Part shown: in pieces, positions 57,901 through 63,429 of the stretch | Layout: every line of letters starts with the position of its first letter | Numbering within the stretch: position 1 is the first letter of the stretch | DNA from: Odobenus rosmarus divergens | Lineage: Eukaryota; Chordata; Mammalia; Carnivora; Odobenidae | Length of the DNA stretch: 64,000 nucleotides | Assembly: GCF_000321225.1 (NCBI RefSeq) | Contig: NW_004450465.1 | Location: forward strand, 564,137 to 628,136 | Direction of reading: 5' to 3' | The notes under the pieces: model-generated | Told to the model about the DNA's origin: nothing | Databases searched by the model: none | The model's input: only the letters and a program-made list of their open reading frames with translations | Translations under genes and position numbers: made by a program

Positions 57901-59431
57901 TAGAGATTACTTAAAAAAAAAAAGACTCCATTAGGGCCCCAAGTGGAGTATTGTGCCATGATTTTTCAGTTTGTTCAGTTCAATAAGCACTTCTTACAAC
58001 ATACAGCTCTGTCCTAGGCTCACGATTGGATCTAAAGGTGAACAAAGCATGGTGTGTGCTCTTGAGGCATGTTTCCCCTATTCCCCATGTCTATGATATG
58101 GAATAAGTTGTGGGTTTTTTGGTTACTTTAGAATAGAACAGAGACTAGGTTAAACCAATGAAAGATGATGCAGATGAGCATGAAATTTCTTCCCACTTAT
58201 AAGTTCACAACATTTAACTTCTCACCCTTAAATGCTTAATTGTGTCCCATAAAATCATATTACTTTTTTTCATATTACTAACTTTTTAATCTAAATATTG
58301 CCTTAATGTTAAGAAGATATTTTCTTAAAAATACAAAATTTTTTCTACATTTACAGTGATGGAGAGATCTATGATGATATTGCTGATGGTAAGTTCCACA
58401 TGGCACCCACCACCAAAAACAATAACAGTGAATTTACTGTTCTTACAAATACTAAAAATAGCTTGCTGGATTAATTAGAACTTTCCAATCTGATCAGAAT
58501 TTGAATCACTTGAAAATGTTAGGAAAGGTAAATGCTCTGGTATAATTTAAGAAAACTATTTTCGCACATGACTGGAAATCAAGGAAGAATCTTATTTATT
58601 TTCTTTGAAAACAGAAGTATGAAAATAGTGAATTTTTCATTATACCATTAATCTTAATATGAACTACTTTCATCCACAAAAATATGTATACTTGACCAAT
58701 TAGTAGGTATTTTTCATAACCTATAATACTCACTAGTATTCTTTTAACATCACATAGTTACAAATTACAATCTAAAAAATTAATCTCGGGTGCTTGGGTG
58801 GCTCTGTTGGTTAAGTGACTGCCTTCGGCTCAGGTCATGATCCTGGAGTCCCAGGATCGAGTCCCGCATCGGGCTCCCTGCTCAGCAGGGAGTCTGCTTC
58901 TCCCTCTGACCCTCCCCCCTCTTGTGTGCTCTCTCTCTCTCTCTCATTCTCTCTCTCAAATAAATAAAATCTTTAAAAAAATAAAAAAAAAATTTTTTAA
59001 ATAAAAAAATAAAAATTAATCTCATCTGAAACGATGCATAGAGTTACTCATGTGGCCTTTTAGTTTCCTTTGAAAATTATGATTCTTACTGATATTTAAT
59101 ATCTTCAATCTCATTTAGGATAACTACCAAAAAGTACATTTAATTAAGTGGCAGATAAAATAATCCTGTGTCTCATTTTGATAAAGAATAAATCTGTCCA
59201 GAAACTTTGTTAGAATTAAATACTGAGCAATGAAAGTTAAATACATATATGGTCTTCCATGTAACTACTTTTTCAAAAAGTGAGCCAATTCTACATTTTT
59301 TTTTAATTCTAAACTGGGAGAGTATGAATCACCCACATTTCTAAACTTGGAACACTTAGAAGTTATGTGTTTTTGTATAACTCTATTGAAATTCATTTTT
59401 TTTTTCAGGTTGCATCTATGACAATGACTAG
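12452..59431 (+). CDS. FYB1: FYB1 (ADAP/FYN-binding protein), 3' part of the gene, spliced coding region
   Basis: The CDS joins 16 exons: 12452-12608, 24109-24155, 26371-26390, 26832-26866, 27827-27947, 31413-31572, 32078-32222, 37087-37109, 38349-38415, 40961-40986, 43379-43445, 45960-46050, 47053-47215, 56032-56065, 58357-58388 and 59409-59431. A cassette lies at 39379-39516. The joined exons give 403 residues and TAG. Domain order is proline-rich region (1-53), acidic YEDI segment, charged helix (88-127), SH3-like 1 (about 128-195), YDDV (Tyr218), FPPPP and YDGI (Tyr248), YDDV (Tyr274), charged helix (291-320), SH3-like 2 (321-386), YDDI (Tyr391) and YDND (Tyr400). The spacing of 30 and 26 residues between Tyr218, Tyr248 and Tyr274 equals that of human Tyr595, Tyr625 and Tyr651, which fixes the identity. 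FYB1 is a cytosolic T-cell and myeloid adaptor that binds SLP-76, FYN and SKAP1 and supports integrin activation. The N-terminal half lies upstream of the window. Confidence 0.96.
12897..13181. repeat. CAC/CAT-rich minisatellite
   Basis: About 285 bp of interspersed CAC and CAT triplets, with CACCATCAT units dominating the central part. It lies about 290 bp after the W1 donor. Its open frame on the minus strand codes only Val and Met and is an artefact. Confidence 0.95.
13190..13385 (-). mobile_element. MIR SINE
   Basis: Reverse-complement MIR words: CATTTCAGAGATGAAGAAAT, AAGTAACTTCTCCAAG and TTTTAACCACTCTGCT. Confidence 0.65.
16087..16272 (+). mobile_element. CAN-SINE with internal deletion
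   Basis: The head goes from GCCTGGGTGGC straight to GGCTGCCTTCGG, so the usual TCAGTCGTTAAGCGTC segment is missing. It has a CT tract and a poly(A) tail. Confidence 0.92.
16320..17700. repeat. Long unclassified interspersed repeat, copy 1
   Basis: The G/A-rich block carries words such as TCAAAGATGTCTCCAGGGCT, CTTTTAAACATCTAAGTGG and CCCTGGGGCACTCCAACTCT. It shares word order with the block at 22.0-23.3 kb, so both belong to one old dispersed family. I could not assign the family. Confidence 0.45.
17948..17958 (+). promoter_or_regulatory. Possible interferon-response (IRF) element
   Basis: GAAACTGAAAC fits the GAAANNGAAA core of interferon-response elements. It is followed by an ETS-like CGGAAG at 17963-17968 region. 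No other support is available from sequence alone. Confidence 0.3.
19825..20029 (+). mobile_element. CAN-SINE
   Basis: Full-length copy with an extended CT tract and AATAAA tail. The target-site duplication AAAAGAACAGGA is at 19811 and about 20031. Confidence 0.94.
20851..21029 (-). mobile_element. CAN-SINE
   Basis: Reverse-complement copy ending GAGCCACCCAGGTGCCCC. Target-site duplication CTTTTTAAGT at 20841-20850 and 21030-21039. Confidence 0.93.
22040..23300. repeat. Long unclassified interspersed repeat, copy 2
   Basis: Words in the same order as copy 1: AACAAGGATGACCTTTGAG, GCCATTCACTAAGATAAG, then TGCACTGGAGATGTCAATGG. Diverged; family not assigned. Confidence 0.4.
24109..24155 (+). 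CDS. FYB1: FYB1 exon W2: short acidic linker
   Basis: This is a 47-nt exon with acceptor TTTTCAG ending at 24108 and donor GTAAGG at 24156. It completes the split Lys codon, encodes SPVNEESQDGMMFSD and ends with one base of a Gly codon. The residues match the region of FYB1 that follows the proline-rich segment. It is separated from W1 by an 11.5-kb intron. Confidence 0.92.
24235..25620 (-). mobile_element. Old L1 fragment, antisense, rearranged
   Basis: The plus strand shows antisense L1 words such as CCAGTAGTGGAATGGCTG and CTACTGGTCTATGTGTTTCT. It is heavily diverged and contains one arm of an inverted duplication. Confidence 0.7.
24954..25736. repeat. Inverted duplication, arms 24954-25078 and 25626-25736
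   Basis: The right arm reads as the reverse complement of the left arm over its whole length, for example GACATGGGATTAATATC against ATTAATCCCATGTC. The left arm has an extra internal AGTTCATATC repeat. The spacer is about 550 bp. Confidence 0.9.
25741..25940 (-). mobile_element. CAN-SINE
   Basis: Reverse-complement copy with a GA tract and GAGCTACCCAGGTGCCCC at its head end. The flanking duplication begins AAAGTATCTTTTT. Confidence 0.92.
26371..26390 (+). CDS. FYB1: FYB1 exon W3: 20-nt microexon
   Basis: This is a 20-nt microexon between TTTAG (ending 26370) and GTCAGT (26391). It finishes a Gly codon and encodes PGNPDE, leaving phase 0. The donor has C at +3, weaker than the other FYB1 donors. 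It was accepted because W2 and W4 join in frame only through it and because the peptide fits the family (human has a similar GN.DE segment, from memory). Confidence 0.88.
26391..27826 (+). other. FYB1 introns W3-W4 (441 nt) and W4-W5 (960 nt)
   Basis: This interval contains the two introns on either side of W4 (26832-26866). A diverged MIR-like stretch lies at about 27130-27250, and a short GA run at 27519-27538. I see nothing else. Confidence 0.8.
26832..26866 (+). CDS. FYB1: FYB1 exon W4: YEDI tyrosine motif
   Basis: This is a 35-nt exon with acceptor CTTGACAG ending at 26831 and donor GTATGA at 26867. It encodes EQDSEGETYED and two bases of an Ile codon. The YEDI motif (fragment Tyr84) sits in an acidic context typical of a Src-family kinase substrate. 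The preceding intron is only 441 nt. Confidence 0.92.
27827..27947 (+). CDS. FYB1: FYB1 exon W5: first charged helix
   Basis: This is a 121-nt exon with acceptor CCACAG ending at 27826 and donor GTAAGA at 27948. It completes the Ile of YEDI and then encodes 40 residues made almost wholly of Lys, Glu, Arg and Gln, ending KKKFK. The composition predicts a long charged helix. Its C-terminal part is the extra N-terminal helix that packs on the first SH3-like domain, and its basic clusters have been described as a nuclear-localisation-like region in FYB1. It ends in phase 0, exactly like the second helix exon at 45960-46050. Confidence 0.94.
28850..29060 (+). mobile_element. MIR SINE
   Basis: MIR words AGACGTGGATTTAAATTCCA and AAACTTCTCTAAACCTCAGG, then AAAGTGAGAATAAATGATAC. 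Confidence 0.6.
29261..29454 (-). mobile_element. CAN-SINE
   Basis: Reverse-complement copy with target-site duplication AAAATTAATTTCTT at 29247-29260 and just after 29454. Confidence 0.94.
29651..29853 (+). mobile_element. CAN-SINE
   Basis: Full-length copy with a long (AAAT)n tail. The flanking duplication is AAATATGAACTC. Confidence 0.94.
30263..30725 (+). mobile_element. Tigger-type (MER2-like) DNA transposon relic
   Basis: The segment has CCCAGACCCCCAGTGGATGC, then TTTATAAATTAGGCACAGTA and near the end GACCGCAGCTGACCACGG, as in a non-autonomous Tigger element. The inverted ends CAGTAGTTTCTGTTACTC and GGGGAGTTCTGTA are diverged. It has no transposase frame. Confidence 0.7.
31413..31572 (+). 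CDS. FYB1: FYB1 exon W6: first SH3-like domain, main part
   Basis: This is a 160-nt exon with acceptor CTTTGCAG ending at 31412 and donor GTGAGT at 31573. It encodes 53 residues including the SH3 hallmarks: the ELSFKQGE strand, the EIIRI strand and the GKWLGR strand. It ends on the first base of the Tyr codon of YGY. Known FYB1 structures show that this helically extended SH3 lacks a classical proline-peptide groove and binds acidic lipids instead. The domain finishes in W7. Confidence 0.96.
31573..32077 (+). other. FYB1 intron W6-W7 (505 nt)
   Basis: The intron splits the codon of the first Tyr in YGY. Apart from a short G-run near 31818-31835 nothing is seen. Confidence 0.85.
32078..32222 (+). 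CDS. FYB1: FYB1 exon W7: end of SH3-like 1 and first YDDV
   Basis: This is a 145-nt exon with acceptor TTGGTAG ending at 32077 and donor GTATGT at 32223. It completes YGYIRTTAV, the last SH3 strand, followed by IDYDSLK and a linker, then EVYDDV (fragment Tyr218) and AEQDDIS. The YDDV motif corresponds to human Tyr595, a SLP-76 SH2 docking site once phosphorylated by FYN. The linker differs from human at several positions, as expected for a disordered stretch. Confidence 0.95.
32651..32842 (-). mobile_element. CAN-SINE
   Basis: Reverse-complement copy with a perfect target-site duplication TTTGTTGTTCTTATTT at 32635-32650 and 32843-32858. Confidence 0.95.
32889..33084 (-). mobile_element. CAN-SINE
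   Basis: Reverse-complement copy with target-site duplication AGAAGATTGCTTTTT at 32874-32888 and 33085-33099. It lies only 46 bp from the previous SINE. Confidence 0.95.
33276..33479 (+). mobile_element. CAN-SINE, young-looking
   Basis: Intact copy with a 15-nt A-run and a perfect target-site duplication AGAACAAGACATCCT at 33261-33275 and 33480-33494. Confidence 0.96.
34097..34158. repeat. Perfect 27-bp inverted repeat with 8-nt loop
   Basis: The left arm 34097-34123 (TTTTGATATATGTTGCATAA, then TTTATGG) is the exact reverse complement of 34132-34158. The loop is CATGTTTA. The outer bases do not pair. It lies in the W7-W8 intron. Confidence 0.97.
35860..35960 (+). mobile_element. MIR fragment
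   Basis: CAAGTCACTTCATTTCTCAG and CTCAGTTTCCTTTCTGC with AAAATGAGGGGATTAAAAC are MIR core words. Confidence 0.6.
36152..36362 (+). mobile_element. CAN-SINE, older subfamily
   Basis: The head is GGGCACCTGGTTGGCTCAG and the middle contains GGCTCTGTGCTGGGTGTGGA, typical of an older branch. The tail is T/A-rich. Confidence 0.9.
36480..36682 (+). mobile_element. CAN-SINE
   Basis: The head is GGGCATCTGGGCGGTTCAG and the tail (AAAT)n. The flanking duplication is AAAAGAGAATTG. Confidence 0.93.
37087..37109 (+). CDS. FYB1: FYB1 exon W8: 23-nt microexon
   Basis: This is a 23-nt exon with acceptor TTCCCTAG ending at 37086 and donor GTAAGC at 37110. It completes a Ser codon, encodes HSQSGSG and leaves one base of a Gly codon. 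The Ser/Gly-rich linker joins the first YDDV to the FPPPP/YDGI exon. Confidence 0.9.
37110..38348 (+). other. FYB1 intron W8-W9 (1.2 kb)
   Basis: The intron holds a MIR fragment (about 37215-37310) and a minus-strand SINE (37667-37859). The remainder is AT-rich unique-looking sequence. Confidence 0.85.
37667..37859 (-). mobile_element. CAN-SINE
   Basis: Reverse-complement copy with target-site duplication TTAAAATATCACTTT at 37652-37666 and 37861-37875. Confidence 0.95.
38349..38415 (+). CDS. FYB1: FYB1 exon W9: EVH1 ligand FPPPP and YDGI
   Basis: This is a 67-nt exon with acceptor AAATGAAG ending at 38348 and donor GTAAGA at 38416. It encodes GMFPPPPDDDIYDGIEEEDADD. FPPPP is the known Ena/VASP EVH1-binding motif of FYB1. 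YDGI (fragment Tyr248) corresponds to human Tyr625, the FYN SH2 site. The exon ends with two bases of a Gly codon, the phase at which the cassette exon can enter. Confidence 0.95.
38826..38985 (+). mobile_element. L1 3' end, carnivore type
   Basis: AGGGAGGGCACGTGATGTAA and TAATACACTGTATGTTAATT are hallmarks of the carnivore L1 tail. An A-rich tail follows. Confidence 0.85.
39379..39516 (+). CDS. FYB1: FYB1 cassette exon: 46-residue insert of the long isoform
   Basis: This is a 138-nt exon with acceptor CTCCTAAG ending at 39378 and donor GTAAGA at 39517. It is a phase 2-2 exon, so it can be skipped without a frameshift. It encodes STLQVEEKSNSWSWGILK, then a Lys/Asp-rich stretch with KSIREKPK and ends SDNNEGSS. 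Human FYB1 has 783- and 829-residue forms (FYB-120 and FYB-130) that differ by 46 residues at this place, matching the length exactly. The acceptor is weak (AAG, broken pyrimidine tract), which suits regulated inclusion. A second AG at 39390-39391 would shift the frame. Confidence 0.88.
40961..40986 (+). CDS. FYB1: FYB1 exon W10: 26-nt microexon, FPSPPKQS
   Basis: This is a 26-nt exon with acceptor CTTTCCAG ending at 40960 and donor GTAAGT at 40987. It completes Gly (after W9) or Ser (after the cassette), encodes FPSPPKQS and leaves one base of an Asp codon. It is a short proline-containing linker before the second YDDV. Confidence 0.93.
41201..41383 (-). mobile_element. CAN-SINE, young-looking
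   Basis: Reverse-complement copy with a perfect 16-bp target-site duplication TAATATTGATGGTTTT at 41185-41200 and 41384-41399. Confidence 0.95.
42237..42430 (+). mobile_element. CAN-SINE
   Basis: The head is GGGGCACCTGGATGGCTCAG. The flanking duplication includes TACAGTATAT. Confidence 0.94.
42885..42932. repeat. GATA tetranucleotide microsatellite
   Basis: An uninterrupted GATA run of roughly 11 units follows a GAT imperfect start. Likely length-variable. Confidence 0.95.
43379..43445 (+). CDS. FYB1: FYB1 exon W11: second YDDV motif
   Basis: This is a 67-nt exon with acceptor TTTGTTAG ending at 43378 and donor GTAGGC at 43446. It encodes DMGDEVYDDVDASDFPAPPA, then EL. YDDV (fragment Tyr274) corresponds to human Tyr651, the second SLP-76 SH2 docking site. 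The exon ends with two bases of a Ser codon. Confidence 0.95.
43446..45959 (+). other. FYB1 intron W11-W12 (2.5 kb)
   Basis: The intron contains an exon-like 85-nt segment (44056-44140) and a MER5-type DNA transposon relic (45165-45420). The rest is unremarkable. Confidence 0.8.
45165..45420 (+). mobile_element. MER5-like hAT transposon relic
   Basis: The words TTACCTGGGGAGCTTTAAAA and CTAGACCCCACTCAG, then CCCAGGTGATCCTGTATG, match the MER5 family layout. Diverged. Confidence 0.65.
45960..46050 (+). CDS. FYB1: FYB1 exon W12: second charged helix
   Basis: This is a 91-nt exon with acceptor CCATCTTAG ending at 45959 and donor GTATGT at 46051. After Ser-Gln-Gly it runs into a Lys/Glu-rich helix ending DFRKKFK in phase 0. 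It is the structural counterpart of W5 and supplies the extra helix of the second SH3-like domain. Compared with the human protein as I remember it, the linker at its start is three residues shorter. Confidence 0.94.
46051..47052 (+). other. FYB1 intron W12-W13 (1.0 kb)
   Basis: About half is an old L1 3' end (46345-46845). The last 20 nt form a T-rich tract before the W13 acceptor. Confidence 0.85.
46345..46845 (+). mobile_element. Old L1 3' end
   Basis: The words GGAATATTATTGAGCC, ACATGGATGGCCCG and AGTTACCAGAGGCTGGGG are typical of an old mammalian L1 3' end. Confidence 0.8.
47053..47215 (+). CDS. FYB1: FYB1 exon W13: second SH3-like domain, main part
   Basis: This is a 163-nt exon with acceptor TTTTACCCAG ending at 47052 and donor GTAAGT at 47216. 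It encodes YDGEIRVLYSTKV, a WGTRDLQVKPGESLEVIQ core and CRNEEGK, ending on the first base of the YGY Tyr codon. This is the C-terminal helically extended SH3 domain of FYB1, known to bind acidic phospholipids. It is split from W14 by an 8.8-kb intron. Confidence 0.96.
47445..47570 (+). mobile_element. MER5-like hAT transposon relic
   Basis: The words AGTACTTCTCAAAATGCGG and CCACCAGCATCAG, followed by CTGGACCCGCCCTTGATGTG, match the MER5 layout. Confidence 0.65.
47749..48228 (+). repeat. Direct duplication, copies 47749-47918 and 48061-48228
   Basis: The two 168-170 bp copies start CTTCATAC and share ATAAGAGAGTCCC / ACAAGAGAGTCCC and GTCCAGGGAAGAG. They end in TGTATTTA / TATATTTA. An antisense L1 end lies between them. 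Confidence 0.92.
47919..48060 (-). mobile_element. L1 3' end fragment, antisense
   Basis: TTTTAATTTAATTTAATTTC, TAGTTAATGTGCAGTGTTAT and CATCACCCAGCACTGGTCAC match the reverse complement of the carnivore L1 tail. It sits between two copies of a 168-bp repeat. Confidence 0.7.
49035..49170 (+). mobile_element. MER5-like hAT transposon relic
   Basis: The words GGGGATCTTGTCAAACATGC and CTGATTCAGTAGGTCTGAGG match the central part of MER5 elements. Confidence 0.6.
50200..50875 (+). mobile_element. LINE2 fragment
   Basis: The segment has TCTAGATTATTGCAATAGCC, a TCACCC...GCCACTCC middle and an end GTGCTTGGCACCTTGTTCAG, in the order of the L2 3' part. Strongly diverged. Confidence 0.6.
53003..53199 (-). 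mobile_element. CAN-SINE
   Basis: Reverse-complement copy with a near-perfect flanking duplication AGCATAGATGAGTTTTC / AGCATAGATGAATTTTC. Confidence 0.95.
54727..54921 (-). mobile_element. CAN-SINE, young-looking
   Basis: Reverse-complement copy with a perfect 16-bp target-site duplication CCTGGTATGTGTTCTT at 54711-54726 and 54922-54937. Confidence 0.96.
55447..55626 (+). mobile_element. CAN-SINE, first of two at one site
   Basis: The head GAGCGCCTGAGTGG is flanked by AAGAAAAATAGG on both sides. The second copy starts directly after the right-hand repeat. Confidence 0.93.
55638..55871 (+). mobile_element. CAN-SINE, second of two at one site
   Basis: The head is GGGGGGCGCCTGGGTGGC with a long CT tract. 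It is bounded by the same AAGAAAAATAGG word as the neighbouring copy. Confidence 0.93.
56032..56065 (+). CDS. FYB1: FYB1 exon W14: last strand of SH3-like 2
   Basis: This is a 34-nt exon with acceptor TTTTTTCATAG ending at 56031 and donor GTAAGT at 56066. It completes Tyr and encodes GYVLRSYLVD, the final SH3 strand with its short 3-10 turn. It ends with two bases of an Asn codon. Confidence 0.94.
57370..57470 (+). mobile_element. LINE2-like fragment
   Basis: The words CCATTAGATTATAAGCTTCT and AGCTTGTGTCTTACTC resemble the L2 3' end. Confidence 0.5.
57830..57920 (+). mobile_element. Short, diverged CAN-SINE fragment
   Basis: A box B-like GAGTTCAAGCCCC and GTATAGAGATTACTTAAAAA tail are visible. 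The flanks carry AAAGAATCCATTAGGG / AAAGACTCCATTAGGG. Confidence 0.8.
58357..58388 (+). CDS. FYB1: FYB1 exon W15: YDDI motif
   Basis: This is a 32-nt exon with acceptor CTACATTTACAG ending at 58356 and donor GTAAGT at 58389. It encodes NDGEIYDDIAD and one base of a Gly codon. YDDI (fragment Tyr391) corresponds to human Tyr771, a phosphotyrosine site near the C terminus. Confidence 0.94.
58788..59010 (+). mobile_element. CAN-SINE
   Basis: The head is GGGTGCTTGGGTGGCTCTG, with a CT tract and a long A/T-rich tail. Target-site duplication AAAAATTAATCTC at 58775-58787 and 59011-59023. Confidence 0.95.
59409..59431 (+). CDS. FYB1: FYB1 terminal exon, coding part: CIYDND and stop
   Basis: The acceptor is a long T-run followed by CAG ending at 59408. 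The exon completes Gly, encodes CIYDND and stops at TAG 59429-59431. The C-terminal six residues are those of human FYB1. Only 23 nt of this exon are coding; the remainder is 3' UTR. Confidence 0.95.
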
Positions 59432-61090
59432 GTCTCGGCCTTGTTCATTCTGTTATGTGCATTTGATGCCAAAATGAAGTCTGAGTTTTAATAGACGTGT
59501 GATTGGATATCTTAGAAAATGAATGCACACAACTACTTGTTACCATTTGTTATACAATTCTGATTATCCTTATGAAGTTTTGAAACTTTGGACTTAGAAA
59601 GAGATCGTAACATCTTGGAAGACTGCATCGAAGAGATGTAAGAATTACTAGATATTCCATTTCTGCCTCAGCTGCAGTTATGAAGGCGCTTCTTTTAGAC
59701 CATCAGTAGACAGCCTCCCCTGCCTAAAAAGAAAAAAAAATTGAGAAGAAATGACTGTGTTGTCTAAAGAAATATGAGGAGGAAGAATAAAGAAATAAAA
59801 GGAAGAAAATATTAAAACATTCCACAAGAAGGAAAATTATTTTCTGAACCTCTAATTATGATTGTATCTTATATTCTTTATTCAACTTATCTATCTTTAA
59901 AGGAGCACAACTGTCTCCTTTCTTGCTGGTGGGATCAATGTTTTAAAAATTAACAGTGGTAGCCGAATTTGTGTATAAAGATTGTCCCTGTTTGTTAATT
60001 GGGAATATATGTTAATTATTTGATAAGAATGTATGTATTTGGTGTGCACACTTAAGATTGAAACTGTAGAAGAGTCAAAAATCAGTTTTCTTTTTGCAGA
60101 TTCATCCACTAACAGTTTAATCATGTGCTCTGTTTAAAGTACTGTTGGAACTAGAGTAGATAAGAATGAGGATTACCCTAAAATTATGAAGAATGGAAGA
60201 TGGACTTTGAAATTAATTAGGCTTTTATGGCACCTCTTTACTATGAAGACTCTTTTGAAGGTTTTTGCTCTTCAATTACCTCTGTGGAACTTTTTTTTAA
60301 CCACTTTACTGGAAAGTTGGCCTCGTGTTTGGACTAGAATATTCCCTGCTCATACATACTCTTTCCCAAAGCAACTCCAAACAAAATGTGAAGCATTTGG
60401 ATTCCAAATGCTAAGAACACTAAAGACCATGATACAAAATGCAAAACCCTAACACCCAAGAAAATGGCATGTTAGGTAATTTTTTCACAACTTCAAGAAT
60501 AGTCAAATCCTAAAACTGGCTCTACTACTAATGAACCATGATGTGATATTGGGTAACTTCCCAGTTGCCTCATCTGCAAATTACAGGATTAGACAAAATC
60601 AGTTTTTCCCAACGTTTTTATGACCCGTTACCTCAAACTTCTATAATCCTTCCCCCAACCCCAAATCCCATATTTCAGAAACCTTTGTGTATCTTTAAAA
60701 CTCATTGATTAAATAATGATTAATGCATTTTCCATATTTTAATATTGCAAAGGCCCGTTGGAGCTTCTGAAGAGTGGCCCCACTGAATTGAATCATTTCA
60801 AATCATTGTAACTTCAGCCTTCATATTGGTAAAGTGTGATTTCCATTTGGTGTGTTAAAATTTGAAAACAGATCGTCAAAAAAAAAAGAAAGAAAGAAAA
60901 GAGACCATCAACCTTTATTGCTCAATTTATAGAGTCTGGAAGTCTAAACCCCCACATTAGAAACCAATCATGTCAAAGTCCTCCTCCAATTATGAAATAC
61001 TTTGATGTCTACTTTTTGATAGGCTAAGCCAATAAATGCTCAGATGATGAAATTATTTTAATAGATAAATTACATGGTTCAAAAGTATTT
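59432..61090 (+). other. FYB1: FYB1 3' UTR (end uncertain)
   Basis: Sequence after the TAG has no splice-supported coding frame. Candidate polyadenylation signals AATAAA lie at 59786-59791, 59794-59799, 61031-61036 and 61402-61407. The one at 61031 is followed about 50 nt later by a T/G-rich stretch, so an end near 61.08 kb is my choice, giving a 1.6-kb UTR. Several ATTTA-like words are present. The longer open frames inside it start from ATGs without FYB1-like content and are treated as chance. Confidence 0.5.
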
Positions 61091-63189
61091 TTGGTTTTGT
61101 TAAATTTGGTAGCAAATATACATAATACACTGACAGTATATCTCCAGTTATTATTTTCTGATTGAGAATAACATAAATTCAATACACTATCAGTTTTTAA
61201 AATTCCAAATTAAACCAAGAGAATATTTTAGAGTTTTGGGCTATACACCAAGAAACAGACACACACATGCCTACAAAAGATTTATGTAATTGATAATCAT
61301 CTTAATATAAAAGACATATTTGACATATTAATTTTAATATACTAAATATTATTTCTGTTATACTTTTATGTATGGAATTTTGTCACATGAGAAGAGCTAC
61401 AAATAAATAATACCTTCAGCAGATAACTTCGCCTCCTACTTCATCAAGAAATTGAGGTCATCAACCTTTCTCTCCCGTAATTTGATCCCACATCTGCAGT
61501 CTTTCTCTAAACCCAATCTTACCTGTTTTTGCTTCAGCCTCAGAGGATGGAGTACTTCCTGTTAAAGACTTAACCTTCCATTAGTGTCCCTCATGCTTTT
61601 CTTCCTATTTTGAATGAAATTGAAATAACCAAGCACAATTCCCTTCACCTTCCAACAACGTTTAACCTTAACCCATGTTCAGACATTGTCCCAAGGAATA
61701 AGATGTCACTCCTCAAAGCCATTACCTTTATCAATTTCTTCTTCTTTCTTTCTCTGAAGTTTTCTTCCTTCACAATTAACTAATTCTTTCTCTCTCACAC
61801 AAACACACACACAAAGTCCCCGCCCAACTTTTCCCCCATTCCCTGCTTCTCTTCCTTTTTTTTTTAACTTGTTCCATTGTGCAGATTCCCTCCTCTAGGC
61901 TTACAACATACTGAAGTTCTTCTCATTCAAAAAACAACAGAAACCCTTGCCTTGAATCCAAACATCCCTCAAACTACAACCCATTTTTATCTTCTATCTT
62001 CCTTTTCTCATCCCATTGTCTTAAAACGGTAGGGTGCATTTGGCAGGAGGAGAACACTACGCCTCACAGACCCCCAACTACGGGAAGCTTAACTCACCAA
62101 AGGTCCTGCCTTCTACACTCTGAATCCCGTTTCCGCAGTTGTGCCAACACCAGGCTTCCTAGAGACTGCTCCTAGCCAATGACTAAGCATGGCAGTCCTT
62201 TTCTTGAAAGATACAGAAGACCTCAGGTGGCAGGCTGTGGTTTGAAGACTCCCCGACTGCCTTGCCAAAACTTCCTTACCCTGCATAGTATTTTGAGATG
62301 CTTCTTCCCAACGTTCCTCCCTCCCTTCTACATCAGGGTCAGACTTGCTTTGCTCTCTGATGGCTTCTCCAACCTTCCCTGACTCTCTCCCCATTTCCTC
62401 TCACACATACATTCTTCCATTTTTTTGTAATGTCAGCCATTTACAATGGGAAATAAATCAGATGAAGCACAGACCACACTATAGCTCTCCAACTTGCCAA
62501 TAATGAGGAGCCTTTTCGTGGGGGTGAGTGATGGACAAACCTCATTTAGTATCTAGGACAGCCAGATTGCATTTCTGTTAGAAGCACCAAATGCCCTTGA
62601 GAGGTCTAGGAGGAATATAATCATAAAAAACTAAGGCTGCTTGCTACACACGAACTCCTCAGCACCTGATGGGATGCAAATGCCATGACCTGGAATAGAA
62701 ATTTAAAGTCAAATTATGGTTTGGGATTTGCCCAGCTGAGAATAATATTCAATAGCAGATACAGGCTATTGGCAGACAGGTTCTTACTACCAAAGAAGAA
62801 GACAGAAATACCTTCTATGACCACCTTCTTATATCAGTTCTTACAAACAGGTCTTTGAAATGATGTAATATTTTTCAAAAACTTCAATTAAGTTGATGAA
62901 GAATTTTTTTCAGGCATGTAAATTATCTCTTACTTTTCAAACTCATGATCTTACACACGCCATCAGATATGGAAGCTTGACTCTTCATCACCTCTGTAGG
63001 AGCAGTATTGAAAGTAAGACTTTTTAAAGGTAGGATGAAATTTAGGTTATTGTTCTTTAGCTAACATGATATGCTTGTTAGAGTTTCACCCTATATGGTA
63101 GAAGCTGTGTTAAGAAAAGCACTGAAATGCTGTTGCCACCCACATTCCTCAGGGGACCAGAGGTCTGTGTTTTTTGTGTGTTCTTTGCG

Positions 63190-63232
63190 GTTTTTTGTTT
63201 TTGTTTGTTTTGTTTTGGTTTTGGTTTTGGTT
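63190..63232. repeat. GTTTT/GGTTTT repeat
   Basis: Short T/G-rich array of variable pentamer and hexamer units. Confidence 0.85.
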
Positions 63233-63429
63233 CTTGTCTTTAATATGTATAGATCTAAAAGAGGTGTAATAAGCTATCATGGTTACTAACCTCCAAGATC
63301 TAAATAAATGTACAGGACTAGAAAACCAAAACCACAAGGTATTAAAAGTTTTTGTGCATTTGTCTAGTGGAAAAACAACAGAAAAATCTCTCCTATTGGT
63401 AACATAACTGTAGAAATAGACATGCTCAG

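Larger units (their letters stand above)
56066..59408 (+). other. FYB1 introns W14-W15 (2.3 kb) and W15-W16 (1.0 kb)
   Basis: These hold an L2-like piece (57370-57470), a short diverged SINE (57830-57920) and a full-length SINE (58788-59010). No other feature is recognised. Confidence 0.8.

Noticed and set aside
60186..60452. 88-codon open frame after the FYB1 stop
   Set aside because: It lies in the 3' UTR, has no recognisable domain, and the mRNA already has its stop far upstream.
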